Source of the DNA: CATQHS01 sp965203375
GTDB lineage: Bacteria > Actinomycetota > Acidimicrobiia > Acidimicrobiales > Aldehydirespiratoraceae
Assembly (NCBI GenBank): GCA_965203375.1
Contig: OZ241886.1
Span: forward strand, 310,001 to 374,000
Direction of reading: 5' to 3'
Length of the DNA stretch: 64,000 nucleotides
A program made the position numbers and the translations under genes. Every line of letters begins with the position of its first letter. Position 1 is the stretch's first letter. Below the pieces are notes generated by a model. It had not been told where the DNA came from, searched no databases, and saw nothing but the letters and a program-made list of their open reading frames with translations. Shown one piece after another: positions 15,250 to 23,072 of this stretch.

Positions 15250-16599
15250 TCACGACTTGGCCCGGTCCCGGTAGTCCCGGGCCCCGCCCTCGTCCGGCTC
15301 GACCTCCAGCATCAGCCCGTCGATGGCCACCACCCGCACCGGGTCGCCGGCGGGTATGGGCGTGGCCCGGTTGACCCGGGCCCGCCACGGGGCGTCCCGG
15401 ATGATCACCACCCCCTCGGGAGCGATGTCGCCGCGGGCCGTGCCCATCTCGCCGATCATCCACTCCCGCCCGATGGTCGGCGTCCCGAACCGGGACCGCA
15501 CCATGATCGGCATGGCCCAGGCCATGCCCAGCCCCAGGCCCCCGATGCCGGCTATCAGGGTGAACCACGGCGCGGGCGTCCCGTCGAACAAAAACAGCGA
15601 CCCGGCCACCAAACACACCGAGGCGATGACGGTCCAGGTCCGGGGGGCGCCGGCCTGGACGTCGATGGCGTATCCGACGAAGGCCAGGATCAGCAGGCCC
15701 ACCGCCCAGCCCCGGGCGGGCAGCGCCCCCAGCCCGTAGCCGGCCATCAAAAAGGACAGCGCCCCGACCCCCCCGGCGATGCCCACCCCGGCGGTGTACA
15801 GCTCCAACACGATCAGCCCGCCCCCGAGCAGGAGCAGCAGATAGGCCACCGCCGGCGCGGCCGCCGTGTGCAGGACCTGGTCGGCCAGGGAGAGGTCGTT
15901 GAAGCGGACCGGGGTCTCCGGCACCCGGACCGCATTGTCGCCGGTGCCCGCCACGGTGGTGACGAAACCATCGATGTCGATCACGAAGTAGCCCAGCGTC
16001 GGCGCCTCCCGGGCCAGACCCAGCTCGATGGCGGCCTCGAAGCCCACCGTGTCGGCGCGCAGCAGATCGTGGGCGTTGCCGAACAGCACCCCGAACCGGG
16101 CCCGGTGCAGGACCTGGTCGCCGAGATCGCCGAGGCGCGAGCCGGGGGCCAGGGCCAGGTCGGCCACCACCCCGGCGAGCTGGCCGACGCGGCCGGTGGC
16201 CCGGGCCCCCGACGGCCCGACCCACATCGACACCGGCACATCCGCCTCGGCGATGCGGACGGCTAGCTCCTCCAGCCGCTGGTCCGACACCACCGCCTGG
16301 TGGCTGTCGGTTTGGAGCACCAGCCCGAGGGCGCCCCGCCGCTCGGCGCCGGCGATGGAGTCATCGATGAAGTCGGCCAGCACGTCGTCGAGCAGGCCCG
16401 AGACCTGAATCACCTCCACCGTCGGCTCGGCTGCTCCGGCCTCACCGCCGTCCTGGGCCCGGGCGGGCCGTTCCGGTGCCCCGAACATCACCGCGGCGGC
16501 GGCCAGGGCCGTGGCGGCCAGCCCGGTCGTTAGGGTGACGCGCCGTCTGGTCTTGGGCCGCGGCGAGGAGGGGGATGAATCCCGGTCGGTTCTTCGCAT
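15250..16599 (-). CDS. nfeD: NfeD-family membrane protein with ClpP-like N-terminal domain (449 aa)
   Basis: Residues about 22-48 are a signal/anchor segment. Residues 60-230 form a periplasmic ClpP/crotonase-like protease domain. Four to five membrane helices follow (240-370), and then the soluble OB-fold NfeD domain (MIGEMGTARGDI...EGVVIIRDAPWRARV). In active NfeD1b-type proteases the nucleophile lies in a SAG motif; here the region reads PSGARATGRVG, so the Ser looks replaced by Thr. Long NfeD proteins usually work with a stomatin/flotillin partner, which is not seen nearby. The start overlaps the divergent ArsA-type gene by 25 nt. Confidence 0.82.
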   Translation of the reverse strand: MRRTDRDSSPSSPRPKTRRRVTLTTGLAATALAAAAVMFGAPERPARAQDGGEAGAAEPTVEVIQVSGLLDDVLADFIDDSIAGAERRGALGLVLQTDSHQAVVSDQRLEELAVRIAEADVPVSMWVGPSGARATGRVGQLAGVVADLALAPGSRLGDLGDQVLHRARFGVLFGNAHDLLRADTVGFEAAIELGLAREAPTLGYFVIDIDGFVTTVAGTGDNAVRVPETPVRFNDLSLADQVLHTAAAPAVAYLLLLLGGGLIVLELYTAGVGIAGGVGALSFLMAGYGLGALPARGWAVGLLILAFVGYAIDVQAGAPRTWTVIASVCLVAGSLFLFDGTPAPWFTLIAGIGGLGLGMAWAMPIMVRSRFGTPTIGREWMIGEMGTARGDIAPEGVVIIRDAPWRARVNRATPIPAGDPVRVVAIDGLMLEVEPDEGGARDYRDRAKS

Positions 16600-17534
16600 C
16601 GTCGAGGGTGCTCATCGTTGCCGGAAAGGGAGGCACGGGCAAAACCGCGCTGTCGGCCGCCTGCGCCACCGCCGCGGCCCGGCTCGGCCTGTCGGTGTTG
16701 CTGGTGGAGGTTGGGGGGCGGTCGGCGTCCGCTCCGATGCTGGGAATCGACTCGGTCGGCTCCCAGGTGGCGGCGGCCCGGCCCGATCTGGCCGGGGTCG
16801 ATCTGAAGGCCCGGTCCATCGGCCCCGACGAGGCCCTGATCGAGTGGCTGGGCCGCCACGGGTTCGAGCGGATCGTGAAGCGGATGGCCCGCTCGGGCCT
16901 GCTGGAGGTGATCGCCACCACCACCCCCGGCATCAAGGACCTGCTGGTGCTGGGCCGGGTCCGCAACCTGGAGGAGACCGGCGGTGCCGGCCTGATCGTG
17001 GTCGACGCCCCCGCGGCCGGCCAGGCCGTCGGCCTGCTGCGGGCCCCGGCCGCCATCGCCGCCGCCGCTCGCAGCGGGGTGCTCCACCGCCAGGCTCAGG
17101 CCGCCTTGGACATGCTGGGCGACGCCCGCCGGTGCCGGGCGATGTTGGTCACCATGGCCGAGGAGACCCCGGTGAACGAGCTGATCGAGACGGCCCTCGC
17201 GGTAGAGGACGAGGTGGGGGTGGCCCTCGCCCCGGTGGTGGTCAACGCCGTGCTGGGCGAGATTGCCGGCCTCGACGCCGACATCGACTCTTCGGAGGCC
17301 GCGGCCGGGCTGACCGCCGAAGAGAGAGCCGACCTGCGGGCCGCGGCCGAGATGCGCTCGGCCCGCTGGGCCCGTCAGGAAGCCTGCGCGGCCGAGTTGG
17401 CCCGCCGCCTCCCGGTCCCCCAGATTCGGCTGCCCCGCCTGCTCGCCGCCGAGCTGGGCCCGCCCGAGATCGACCGCCTGGCCGACGCGCTGACCGCCGG
17501 CCTCGCTGCTCTGCCCGAACCGGCGGCACCGTGA
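16575..17534 (+). CDS. ArsA/Get3-type anion-transporting ATPase, first of pair (319 aa)
   Basis: This is a P-loop SIMIBI ATPase with deviant Walker A AGKGGTGKT near residue 16, a switch region VVDAPAAGQAVGLL near 140, and a second A-loop-like ATTTPGIKDLL. It forms a tandem pair with the next gene beside whiB, as Rv3679-Rv3680 do beside whiB4 in Mycobacterium tuberculosis. Those proteins have been linked to glycerol and redox metabolism rather than arsenite. An alternative GTG start at 16608 would avoid overlap with divergent nfeD. The GTGA at its end begins a chain of two mini-ORFs leading to the second ATPase. Confidence 0.88.
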   Translation: MNPGRFFASSRVLIVAGKGGTGKTALSAACATAAARLGLSVLLVEVGGRSASAPMLGIDSVGSQVAAARPDLAGVDLKARSIGPDEALIEWLGRHGFERIVKRMARSGLLEVIATTTPGIKDLLVLGRVRNLEETGGAGLIVVDAPAAGQAVGLLRAPAAIAAAARSGVLHRQAQAALDMLGDARRCRAMLVTMAEETPVNELIETALAVEDEVGVALAPVVVNAVLGEIAGLDADIDSSEAAAGLTAEERADLRAAAEMRSARWARQEACAAELARRLPVPQIRLPRLLAAELGPPEIDRLADALTAGLAALPEPAAP

Positions 17535-17572
17535 CCGGCTCGCCTCGGCCCGGATTGTCGGCGGCGTGGTGA
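17531..17572 (+). CDS. Relay mini-ORF 1 between the ArsA-type genes (13 aa)
   Basis: The GTG overlaps the upstream stop (GTGA) and the TGA overlaps the GTG of the next mini-ORF (GTGA). No domain is present. Confidence 0.35.
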   Translation: MTGSPRPGLSAAW

Positions 17573-17607
17573 GCGATTCGTCTCGGCTCGTGTCGTCGGT
17601 GTCGTGA
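17569..17607 (+). CDS. Relay mini-ORF 2 between the ArsA-type genes (12 aa)
   Basis: It starts with GTGAGCGATTC and ends at a second GTGAGCGATTC that is the start of the next gene. The direct repeat is 35 nt long, giving 12 codons plus a stop that overlaps the next GTG by 4 nt. Confidence 0.35.
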   Translation: MSDSSRLVSSVS

Positions 17608-18737
17608 GCGATTCACCTCTGCCCGGACCGTCGGCCGCGCCCGCCGGCGGTGCCGTGACCGACCTGTCCACGTTGTTCAAGGAACGGCGGGTGCTGGTGT
17701 GCTGCGGGGCGGGCGGCGTGGGCAAGACCACGGTGTCGGCCGGGCTGGGGGTGGCCGCCGCCGAAGCCGGCCGACGGGCGGTGGTGGTGACCATCGACCC
17801 GGCCCGCCGCCTGGCCGACGCCATCGGCATCCCCCATCTCGGCAACCAGCCCACCGAGGTGTTCCGGCCCGAGGGCGGCGGGGTGCTGGCCGCCATGATG
17901 CTCGACACCAAGGCCACCTTCGACGGCGTGATCAACCGGTTCGCGGCCTCGCCCGCCCAAGCCGAGGCCATCATCGCCAATCCGTTCTACCGCAACGTCT
18001 CCACCACCCTGTCGGGCACCCAGGATTACATGGCCGCCGAGAAGCTCCTCGACCTCCACGACTCGGGCCGGTGGGACCTGATCGTGGTGGACACGCCCCC
18101 CACCCGGGACGCGCTGGCCTTTCTGGATGCGCCCCGCCTGCTGACCCGGTTGCTCGACAATCCGGTCTACCGCATGGTGACCGCTCCCGGCCGGGGCGCC
18201 CTTCGGCTGGTCGGCGGTGCCGCCCGGATCGTTCTGAGCCAGTTGTCCAAGGTGGTGGGCGCGTCCGTGGTCGACGACGCGGTCGCCTTCTTTAGAGGCT
18301 TCGAGGGCATGGAGCAGGGGTTCCGGAACCGGGCCGACCGGGCCCTGGCCTTGCTCGGCGGCTCCGGCGCCGCCTTCGTGCTGGTGTCCTCGGCCCGGCC
18401 CGACGCCTTGGCCGAGGGGAGCTGGTTCGCCGACCGGGCGGCCGCGGCCGGGTTCGCCATCGACGCCGTGGTCGTCAACCGGGTCTGCCCTCCCACCCGC
18501 CTGTCGGAGGCCGCGGCGGCCGAGTTGGCCGGGCGGCTGGCCGACGGCGAGCTGGCTGGCCCGGCCCGGGCTCTGGCCGAGTTGGCCGCGACCGGCGCCG
18601 GCGAGCGGCCCGGCATAACCGCTCTGGCCGGTCTGGCCGGTGACGGCCCGATGGCCGAGGTCCCGCAGTTGTCCGCCGATGTCAGCGACCTGGCCGGTCT
18701 CCGGGAAGTGGCCGGACACCTGGCCGCCCGCCGGTGA
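17604..18737 (+). CDS. ArsA/Get3-type anion-transporting ATPase, second of pair (377 aa)
   Basis: This is a complete ArsA-family ATPase with Walker A CCGAGGVGKTTVSA near residue 36, TIDPARRLADAIG, the switch II region VVDTPPTRDALAFLDAP, and LVSSARPDALAE. It is the partner of the preceding gene and probably forms a heteromer with it. The GTG at 17604 is reached by a chain of GTGA overlaps. An inner in-frame GTG (VTDLSTLF, 17655) may be the ancestral start, because residues 1-17 look like translated junction repeat. It converges on a STAS gene 6 nt away. Confidence 0.88.
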   Translation: MSDSPLPGPSAAPAGGAVTDLSTLFKERRVLVCCGAGGVGKTTVSAGLGVAAAEAGRRAVVVTIDPARRLADAIGIPHLGNQPTEVFRPEGGGVLAAMMLDTKATFDGVINRFAASPAQAEAIIANPFYRNVSTTLSGTQDYMAAEKLLDLHDSGRWDLIVVDTPPTRDALAFLDAPRLLTRLLDNPVYRMVTAPGRGALRLVGGAARIVLSQLSKVVGASVVDDAVAFFRGFEGMEQGFRNRADRALALLGGSGAAFVLVSSARPDALAEGSWFADRAAAAGFAIDAVVVNRVCPPTRLSEAAAAELAGRLADGELAGPARALAELAATGAGERPGITALAGLAGDGPMAEVPQLSADVSDLAGLREVAGHLAARR

Positions 18738-18743
18738 GTCGCC

Positions 18744-19094
18744 TCAGGCTGGCTCTTCGTCGAGGGCGGCGACCGCGTCGGCGAGGGCGTCGCAGACCGG
18801 GACGATGCGGTTGAAGCCGGTGGTGTGCAGCAGCCGGGTGAGGGTGGGGCCGTCGCAGAACACCGCCACCCGTCCCTCGTTCTCGCGTATCCGCCGGATG
18901 CCGCCGATCAGCGCGCCCAGCCCGGCCGAGTCCATGAACGGCACCTCGCACAGGTCGATCACCAGGCGGCCCTCGTCGGCGTGCCCGGCCAGCGCCTCCC
19001 GGAACTGCGCCACCGTGTAGGCGTCGAGTTCGCCCCGGGGTCGCAGCAGGGCGTAGCGCTCGTCGGCGTTGCGGTCGAAGGTGATCTCCAGCAC
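18744..19094 (-). CDS. STAS-domain anti-sigma factor antagonist (116 aa)
   Basis: The whole protein is one STAS domain of SpoIIAA/RsbV type: a beta strand with LRPRGELDAYTV, then VIDLCEVPFMDSAGLGALIG with the phosphorylatable Ser in DSAGLG. In partner-switching systems it binds an anti-sigma kinase (RsbW/SpoIIAB-like) to free a sigma factor. No kinase or sigma factor gene is adjacent, so the partner must be encoded elsewhere. Confidence 0.9.
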   Translation of the reverse strand: MLEITFDRNADERYALLRPRGELDAYTVAQFREALAGHADEGRLVIDLCEVPFMDSAGLGALIGGIRRIRENEGRVAVFCDGPTLTRLLHTTGFNRIVPVCDALADAVAALDEEPA

Positions 19095-19359
19095 AAGCCC
19101 GATGGTACCCGACGAACAGCTCGTTCCTAGGGCAGCCCCACGAACGCGGGCGGCGGGTACGCCGGCTCCTGAGGGCGCCAGCAGCGAAACTGCCGCTGGT
19201 CAGCGATGCGTCAGACCGCTTCCCCATGAGGGTGCTTCGAGCCCCGGCTTCGTTGCTGATGGTGTATCCACCCCTTTCGTGCACTGCGCCTCTACTGTGC
19301 CTGTCACAGTCCGCCTGTAGTGTTCTGTCATCGTCTTCATAGTTCAGTGGAGGACAGCG

Positions 19360-21924
19360 ATGCCCGACGACAAAACCGCCTCTAGCAGGGACAATGAATA
19401 TCTGAACGATTACATTACGGGCGGGCCGGTCAAGGCAACGGTCGAGGAAAGGACCGCCGTTCAAGTCATGCTTAAGCGTCTCGTGGAGGATTATGGCTAT
19501 CCGAAGGAGCACATTCGAAGCCATCCACAGCATCGCGTTCGACGGTCACCATCGGACAAATCGGGTACTTTCCCCGTAGACATTGCGGTTTTCGATTCTC
19601 CGGCCAAAGAAGAGAGCGAACTTCGCATTGTAGTAGAGTGTAAGTCATCCGGTCGAAACGATGGACTTGAACAGCTCAAACTTTATATGGAGATGTCGGC
19701 GGCTTCTATCGGCATTTGGTTCAATGGTAAACAATTTCTTGCTTTGCGTAAAATTGTTTCGGCCCAGGGGGAGCGGTCGTTTAAAGAGATTCCTCATATT
19801 CCATACTATGGACAACGTCTTGAAGAGATCGGACGACACTTACGTCGGGATCTCAAAACCACCAATAACCTCAAAACGATCTTTCGTGATCTACGTAATT
19901 ATCTGGCTGGAAATGTTGTCGGTATCACCAGAGACGTGTCATTGGCAAGTCAGATTCTAAATGTTATATTTTGCAAGCTCTATGACGAACTCCATACTGG
20001 ACCCGATGAAATGCTCTCATTCCGAGCTTCTGACGAAGACTCCGATGATGTCATTGCCTTACGCGTACACGATCTATTTGATGAAGTGCTACGTCAGTAC
20101 GCGGATGTCCTAAGCGAGAACGAAGAACTTAGCATTGATAACAGAAATTTAGCTCACACCGTTCGTGAGCTACAAGATTTTTCATTGATGGATTCAAATC
20201 GGGATGCTGTGGGAGATGCCTTTGAAGTTTTTGTCGGGCCTGCTTTGCGTGGTACCGAAGGACAGTTCTTTACACCTCGTAATGTAGTAAAAATGATTGT
20301 TGATATGCTTAACCCGGAACCAGGTGAGTTAATCATTGACCCAGCCTGCGGTTCGGGCGGCTTTTTGATTGAGGCACTTGAAGCAGTCAGAAATAGATTG
20401 GATGAGCAAGGGGTTAAAAAGGGATGGTCCGAAACAGTTTTGGAAGGGCAGCGGCGAGAAGTAGCTACTCGATGCTTGCGTGGTGTAGATAAAGACACCT
20501 TTTTGGCGAAGGTTACCAAGGCTTATATGGCAATTATGGGTGATGGCAGGGGTGGTGTCTTCTGCGCTAATTCACTGGATCGCCCTTCTAGGTGGTCTGA
20601 ACAACATCGCGAAAGCATTCAATTAGGTAGATTCGATATTGTTATAACCAATCCTCCGTTCGGCAGCAAAATCAAGGTCAGTGATGAGCAGGTTATTAAA
20701 CAATATGAGCTAGGTTATAAATGGAAAAGAGACCGTAAATCTCAAAAATACGAACACACTAATCAATCATATGATAGTCGACCACCTCAGCTTCTTTTTC
20801 TTGAACGATGCGTACAATTTCTACGTCCTGGTGGACGCATGGGAATCGTGTTGCCCGAAAGCATGATTAGTAACCCATCGTATCAGTTTGTTATGCAGTG
20901 GCTTGCCGAGCAGATGATCATTCAAGCTGTTGTCACTCTACCTGAACCCCTATTTAAAACAAGCGGCAAAGGCGGAACACATACGAAAGTCTGTGTAGTA
21001 ATCGCTACCAAGAGAGACACTGAAGATTCGCTAAAGTTAGCAGATCAAGTCTTTTTGTCAGATGTACGGTGGTGTGGCCACGATTCTCGTGGCAATCCAA
21101 CAATCAGAATAGTTGATGGCGAGCCCAAAGTACTAGATGAAGTGCCCCAGGTTGCTCCACTGTATAGGCGACATTCTGAGCAAGAGTCTTTAACGCCTGA
21201 GCGATTGGCTCATCAGTTAGAACGATCCAATATTCGTTCAGATGTGTATGTTCCTAAATATTATGATCCGCGACTACGGTCGGCTAAAGAATCGTTACAC
21301 ACGACTCACAATTTTTGCCAGATTGGCTTGCTTGAAGAGAAAGGTATTTTGACGATTAGCACCGGCGTTGAACCCGGTAAGATGTCTTATGGAACTGGGC
21401 TAGTACCTTTCATTCGCACATCAGATATCTCTAACTGGGAACTCAAGACTGATCCTAAGCACTGTGTGAGTGAAGAGATATATGATGAATATAGATCTAA
21501 ATGCGAAGTGAGCCGGGGAGATATTTTGATGGTCCGTGACGGGACTTACTTAGTGGGAACTTCGGCTATGATTACTGAATATGATGGACCACTGTTGTTT
21601 CAAAGCCATATCTACAGATTAAGGATTAATGATGATAAAGAATTGGATCCTTATCTACTTTTTGCTGCGCTAAATTCGGAATTTGTGATGCAACAGATTC
21701 GGTCTTATCAGTTCACACAGGATATTATTGATACTCTGGGGACACGGATTCGAGAGGTAAATCTTGCTATACCGAAAGATCCAGAGAGGGTTGAGCAAAT
21801 TGTCGACCAAATTAAGCAAATTATTGAAGGGAGAGCTAAACTAAAAGCCCTTTCAACCACCTTACCTCATCGTATCGCGGCTGGGTTTGAGGAGTCGTCT
21901 GCTAATATTTCCTCTATTCGTTGA
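19360..21924 (+). CDS. Single-chain restriction-modification protein: nuclease-methylase-specificity fusion (854 aa)
   Basis: Residues 1-150 form an HSDR_N-like PD-(D/E)xK nuclease (D74, E93-x-K95 in VVECKS). Residues 170-300 form the HsdM helical N-terminus. Residues 300-560 form an N6-adenine methylase with DPACGSGGF (327-335) and NPPF (431-434). Residues 620-854 form one type I S-like target recognition domain with a terminal coiled helix. This fits a type IIG-like or BREX/type I-derived enzyme that cuts and methylates from one polypeptide. There is no separate HsdR translocase. The gene is strikingly AT-rich against its neighbours, so it was probably acquired recently. TGGAGGA precedes the ATG. 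Confidence 0.85.
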   Translation: MPDDKTASSRDNEYLNDYITGGPVKATVEERTAVQVMLKRLVEDYGYPKEHIRSHPQHRVRRSPSDKSGTFPVDIAVFDSPAKEESELRIVVECKSSGRNDGLEQLKLYMEMSAASIGIWFNGKQFLALRKIVSAQGERSFKEIPHIPYYGQRLEEIGRHLRRDLKTTNNLKTIFRDLRNYLAGNVVGITRDVSLASQILNVIFCKLYDELHTGPDEMLSFRASDEDSDDVIALRVHDLFDEVLRQYADVLSENEELSIDNRNLAHTVRELQDFSLMDSNRDAVGDAFEVFVGPALRGTEGQFFTPRNVVKMIVDMLNPEPGELIIDPACGSGGFLIEALEAVRNRLDEQGVKKGWSETVLEGQRREVATRCLRGVDKDTFLAKVTKAYMAIMGDGRGGVFCANSLDRPSRWSEQHRESIQLGRFDIVITNPPFGSKIKVSDEQVIKQYELGYKWKRDRKSQKYEHTNQSYDSRPPQLLFLERCVQFLRPGGRMGIVLPESMISNPSYQFVMQWLAEQMIIQAVVTLPEPLFKTSGKGGTHTKVCVVIATKRDTEDSLKLADQVFLSDVRWCGHDSRGNPTIRIVDGEPKVLDEVPQVAPLYRRHSEQESLTPERLAHQLERSNIRSDVYVPKYYDPRLRSAKESLHTTHNFCQIGLLEEKGILTISTGVEPGKMSYGTGLVPFIRTSDISNWELKTDPKHCVSEEIYDEYRSKCEVSRGDILMVRDGTYLVGTSAMITEYDGPLLFQSHIYRLRINDDKELDPYLLFAALNSEFVMQQIRSYQFTQDIIDTLGTRIREVNLAIPKDPERVEQIVDQIKQIIEGRAKLKALSTTLPHRIAAGFEESSANISSIR

Positions 21925-21974
21925 ACGCTGTTCAAAGTCGCATACAGAAAACCGATTTTAGGTTGGGAGGAAAG

Positions 21975-22394
21975 ATGCCTGCCTCTAGAATCCAGGCGGT
22001 GCCCGATGTGTTGCTGGCCACCGACGCCGACTGGCTGGCCGACCAGTGCGACGCCGCCCTGAGCGGCCGACATCTGGTCCACCGCATCCGGCGGGGGGCC
22101 GATGTGGTGAACGCTGTGGCTGAGAAGGACCCCAATCTGGTGATCCTCGACCTTCAGATCGGGAACATGGGGGGAATGGCCGCCTGCCTGGCCGTCCGCC
22201 AAGAGGAGGGCATGGGCCGCCTGGACTACCGGCCGGTGATGATGCTGCTGGACCGAGACGCGGATGAGTTCCTGGCCCGCCACAGCCAGGCCGACTGCTG
22301 GCTGGTCAAGCCGATGGACCCGGTGGGGCTGCTGGGCGCGGTCGATTCCGCCCTGAGCGCCGAACCCGACCCGGCCCCGGCGCCGGTACCCTGA
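21975..22394 (+). CDS. Single-domain response-regulator-like receiver protein (139 aa)
   Basis: This is a CheY-like receiver fold without an output domain. The phosphoacceptor Asp lies in LVILDLQIGNMGG and the conserved Lys in CWLVKPMD. The acidic pair near the N-terminus is replaced by ATDADW. A strong GGGAGGA site precedes the ATG. Composition returns to the high-GC background right after the restriction-modification gene. No histidine kinase is adjacent. It may be a phosphorelay or protein-interaction module. Confidence 0.8.
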   Translation: MPASRIQAVPDVLLATDADWLADQCDAALSGRHLVHRIRRGADVVNAVAEKDPNLVILDLQIGNMGGMAACLAVRQEEGMGRLDYRPVMMLLDRDADEFLARHSQADCWLVKPMDPVGLLGAVDSALSAEPDPAPAPVP

Positions 22395-22406
22395 GGCCCG
22401 ACGCCG

Positions 22407-22483
22407 CGGGCAGTGGCGCAGCTTGGTAGCGCGCCTCGTTCGGGACGAGGAGGTCGTGGGTTCAAATCCCGCCTGCCCGACCA
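22407..22483 (+). tRNA. tRNA-Pro (anticodon CGG)
   Basis: The 77-nt cloverleaf has acceptor stem CGGGCAG/CTGCCCG, D-loop AGCTTGGTAGC, an anticodon stem-loop CCTCG-TTCGGGA-CGAGG with anticodon CGG, and T-loop GTTCAAATC, followed by A and an encoded CCA. It reads CCG codons. It follows the receiver gene on the same strand with a 12-nt gap. Confidence 0.97.
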
Positions 22484-22517
22484 ATCCGAAGGCGGCGCGG
22501 CGGTCGGTCCGCTGCCG

Positions 22518-22611
22518 CCTCGTGACCGTCCGCCGGTCGGCTGGCGGAATGGCACCATGACCGGGCACCCTCGTGACCGTCTGCTGTCCGGCTGAGGGAA
22601 TGGCCCGGTGA
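22518..22611 (+). repeat. 51-nt tandem repeat with mini-ORFs before the GNAT gene
   Basis: CCTCGTGACCGTC begins two units, at about 22519 and 22570. Each unit carries a 12-codon ORF (22522-22560 and 22573-22611). The first ends in an ATGA that starts another 12-codon ORF (22557-22595). The last ends in the GTGA that is the start of the GNAT gene. Start-to-start spacing is 35 nt, as at the ArsA junction. Confidence 0.5.
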
Positions 22612-23072
22612 CCGCTGACGCCATCCACCGATGGGACTGCGGGGACTACCTGATCTCCACTGACCCGGACCGCTTCGACCTCGACGCCTTCTGCGGGTTC
22701 ATGGCCGACGCCTACTGGGCCAGGGACCGCAGCCGGGCTGTCAACGCCGCGTCGGTGGCCAACAGCGTGGTGTTCGGCCTGTACGCCCCCGGCGGGGCCA
22801 TGGTGGGCTCGGCCCGGGCGGTCACCGACTACTCCACCTTCGGGTGGGTGTGCGACGTCTACGTGGCCGAGGAGCACCGGGGCCGGGGCCTGGGCAAGGC
22901 GCTGGTGGCCGCGGTGTGCGAGCACCCCGATCTGGCCGAGGTGAGGCGGCTGGTGCTGGTCACCCTGGACGCCCACGGCCTGTACGAGGCCCGGGGGTTC
23001 AGCCAACTGCATGCCCCGGAGCGATGGATGGAACTGCGCCGCCCTCCGCCGCCTGAAGGCCCGCCGTCTTAG
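22608..23072 (+). CDS. GNAT-family N-acetyltransferase (154 aa)
   Basis: The protein has the GNAT core with acetyl-CoA motif A as VYVAEEHRGRGLGKALV and a terminal YEARGF strand typical of the family. It is most similar in layout to small YitI/ArgA-like acetyltransferases; the substrate cannot be told. The GTG at 22608 overlaps the stop of a 12-codon ORF. The 3' end overlaps the convergent Mo-hydroxylase gene by 4 nt. Confidence 0.87.
   Translation: MTADAIHRWDCGDYLISTDPDRFDLDAFCGFMADAYWARDRSRAVNAASVANSVVFGLYAPGGAMVGSARAVTDYSTFGWVCDVYVAEEHRGRGLGKALVAAVCEHPDLAEVRRLVLVTLDAHGLYEARGFSQLHAPERWMELRRPPPPEGPPS

Noticed and set aside
22407..22483. tRNA-Pro as integration site of the restriction-modification gene
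   Set aside because: A high-GC receiver gene lies between them, and no copy of the tRNA 3' end is present on the other side of the island.
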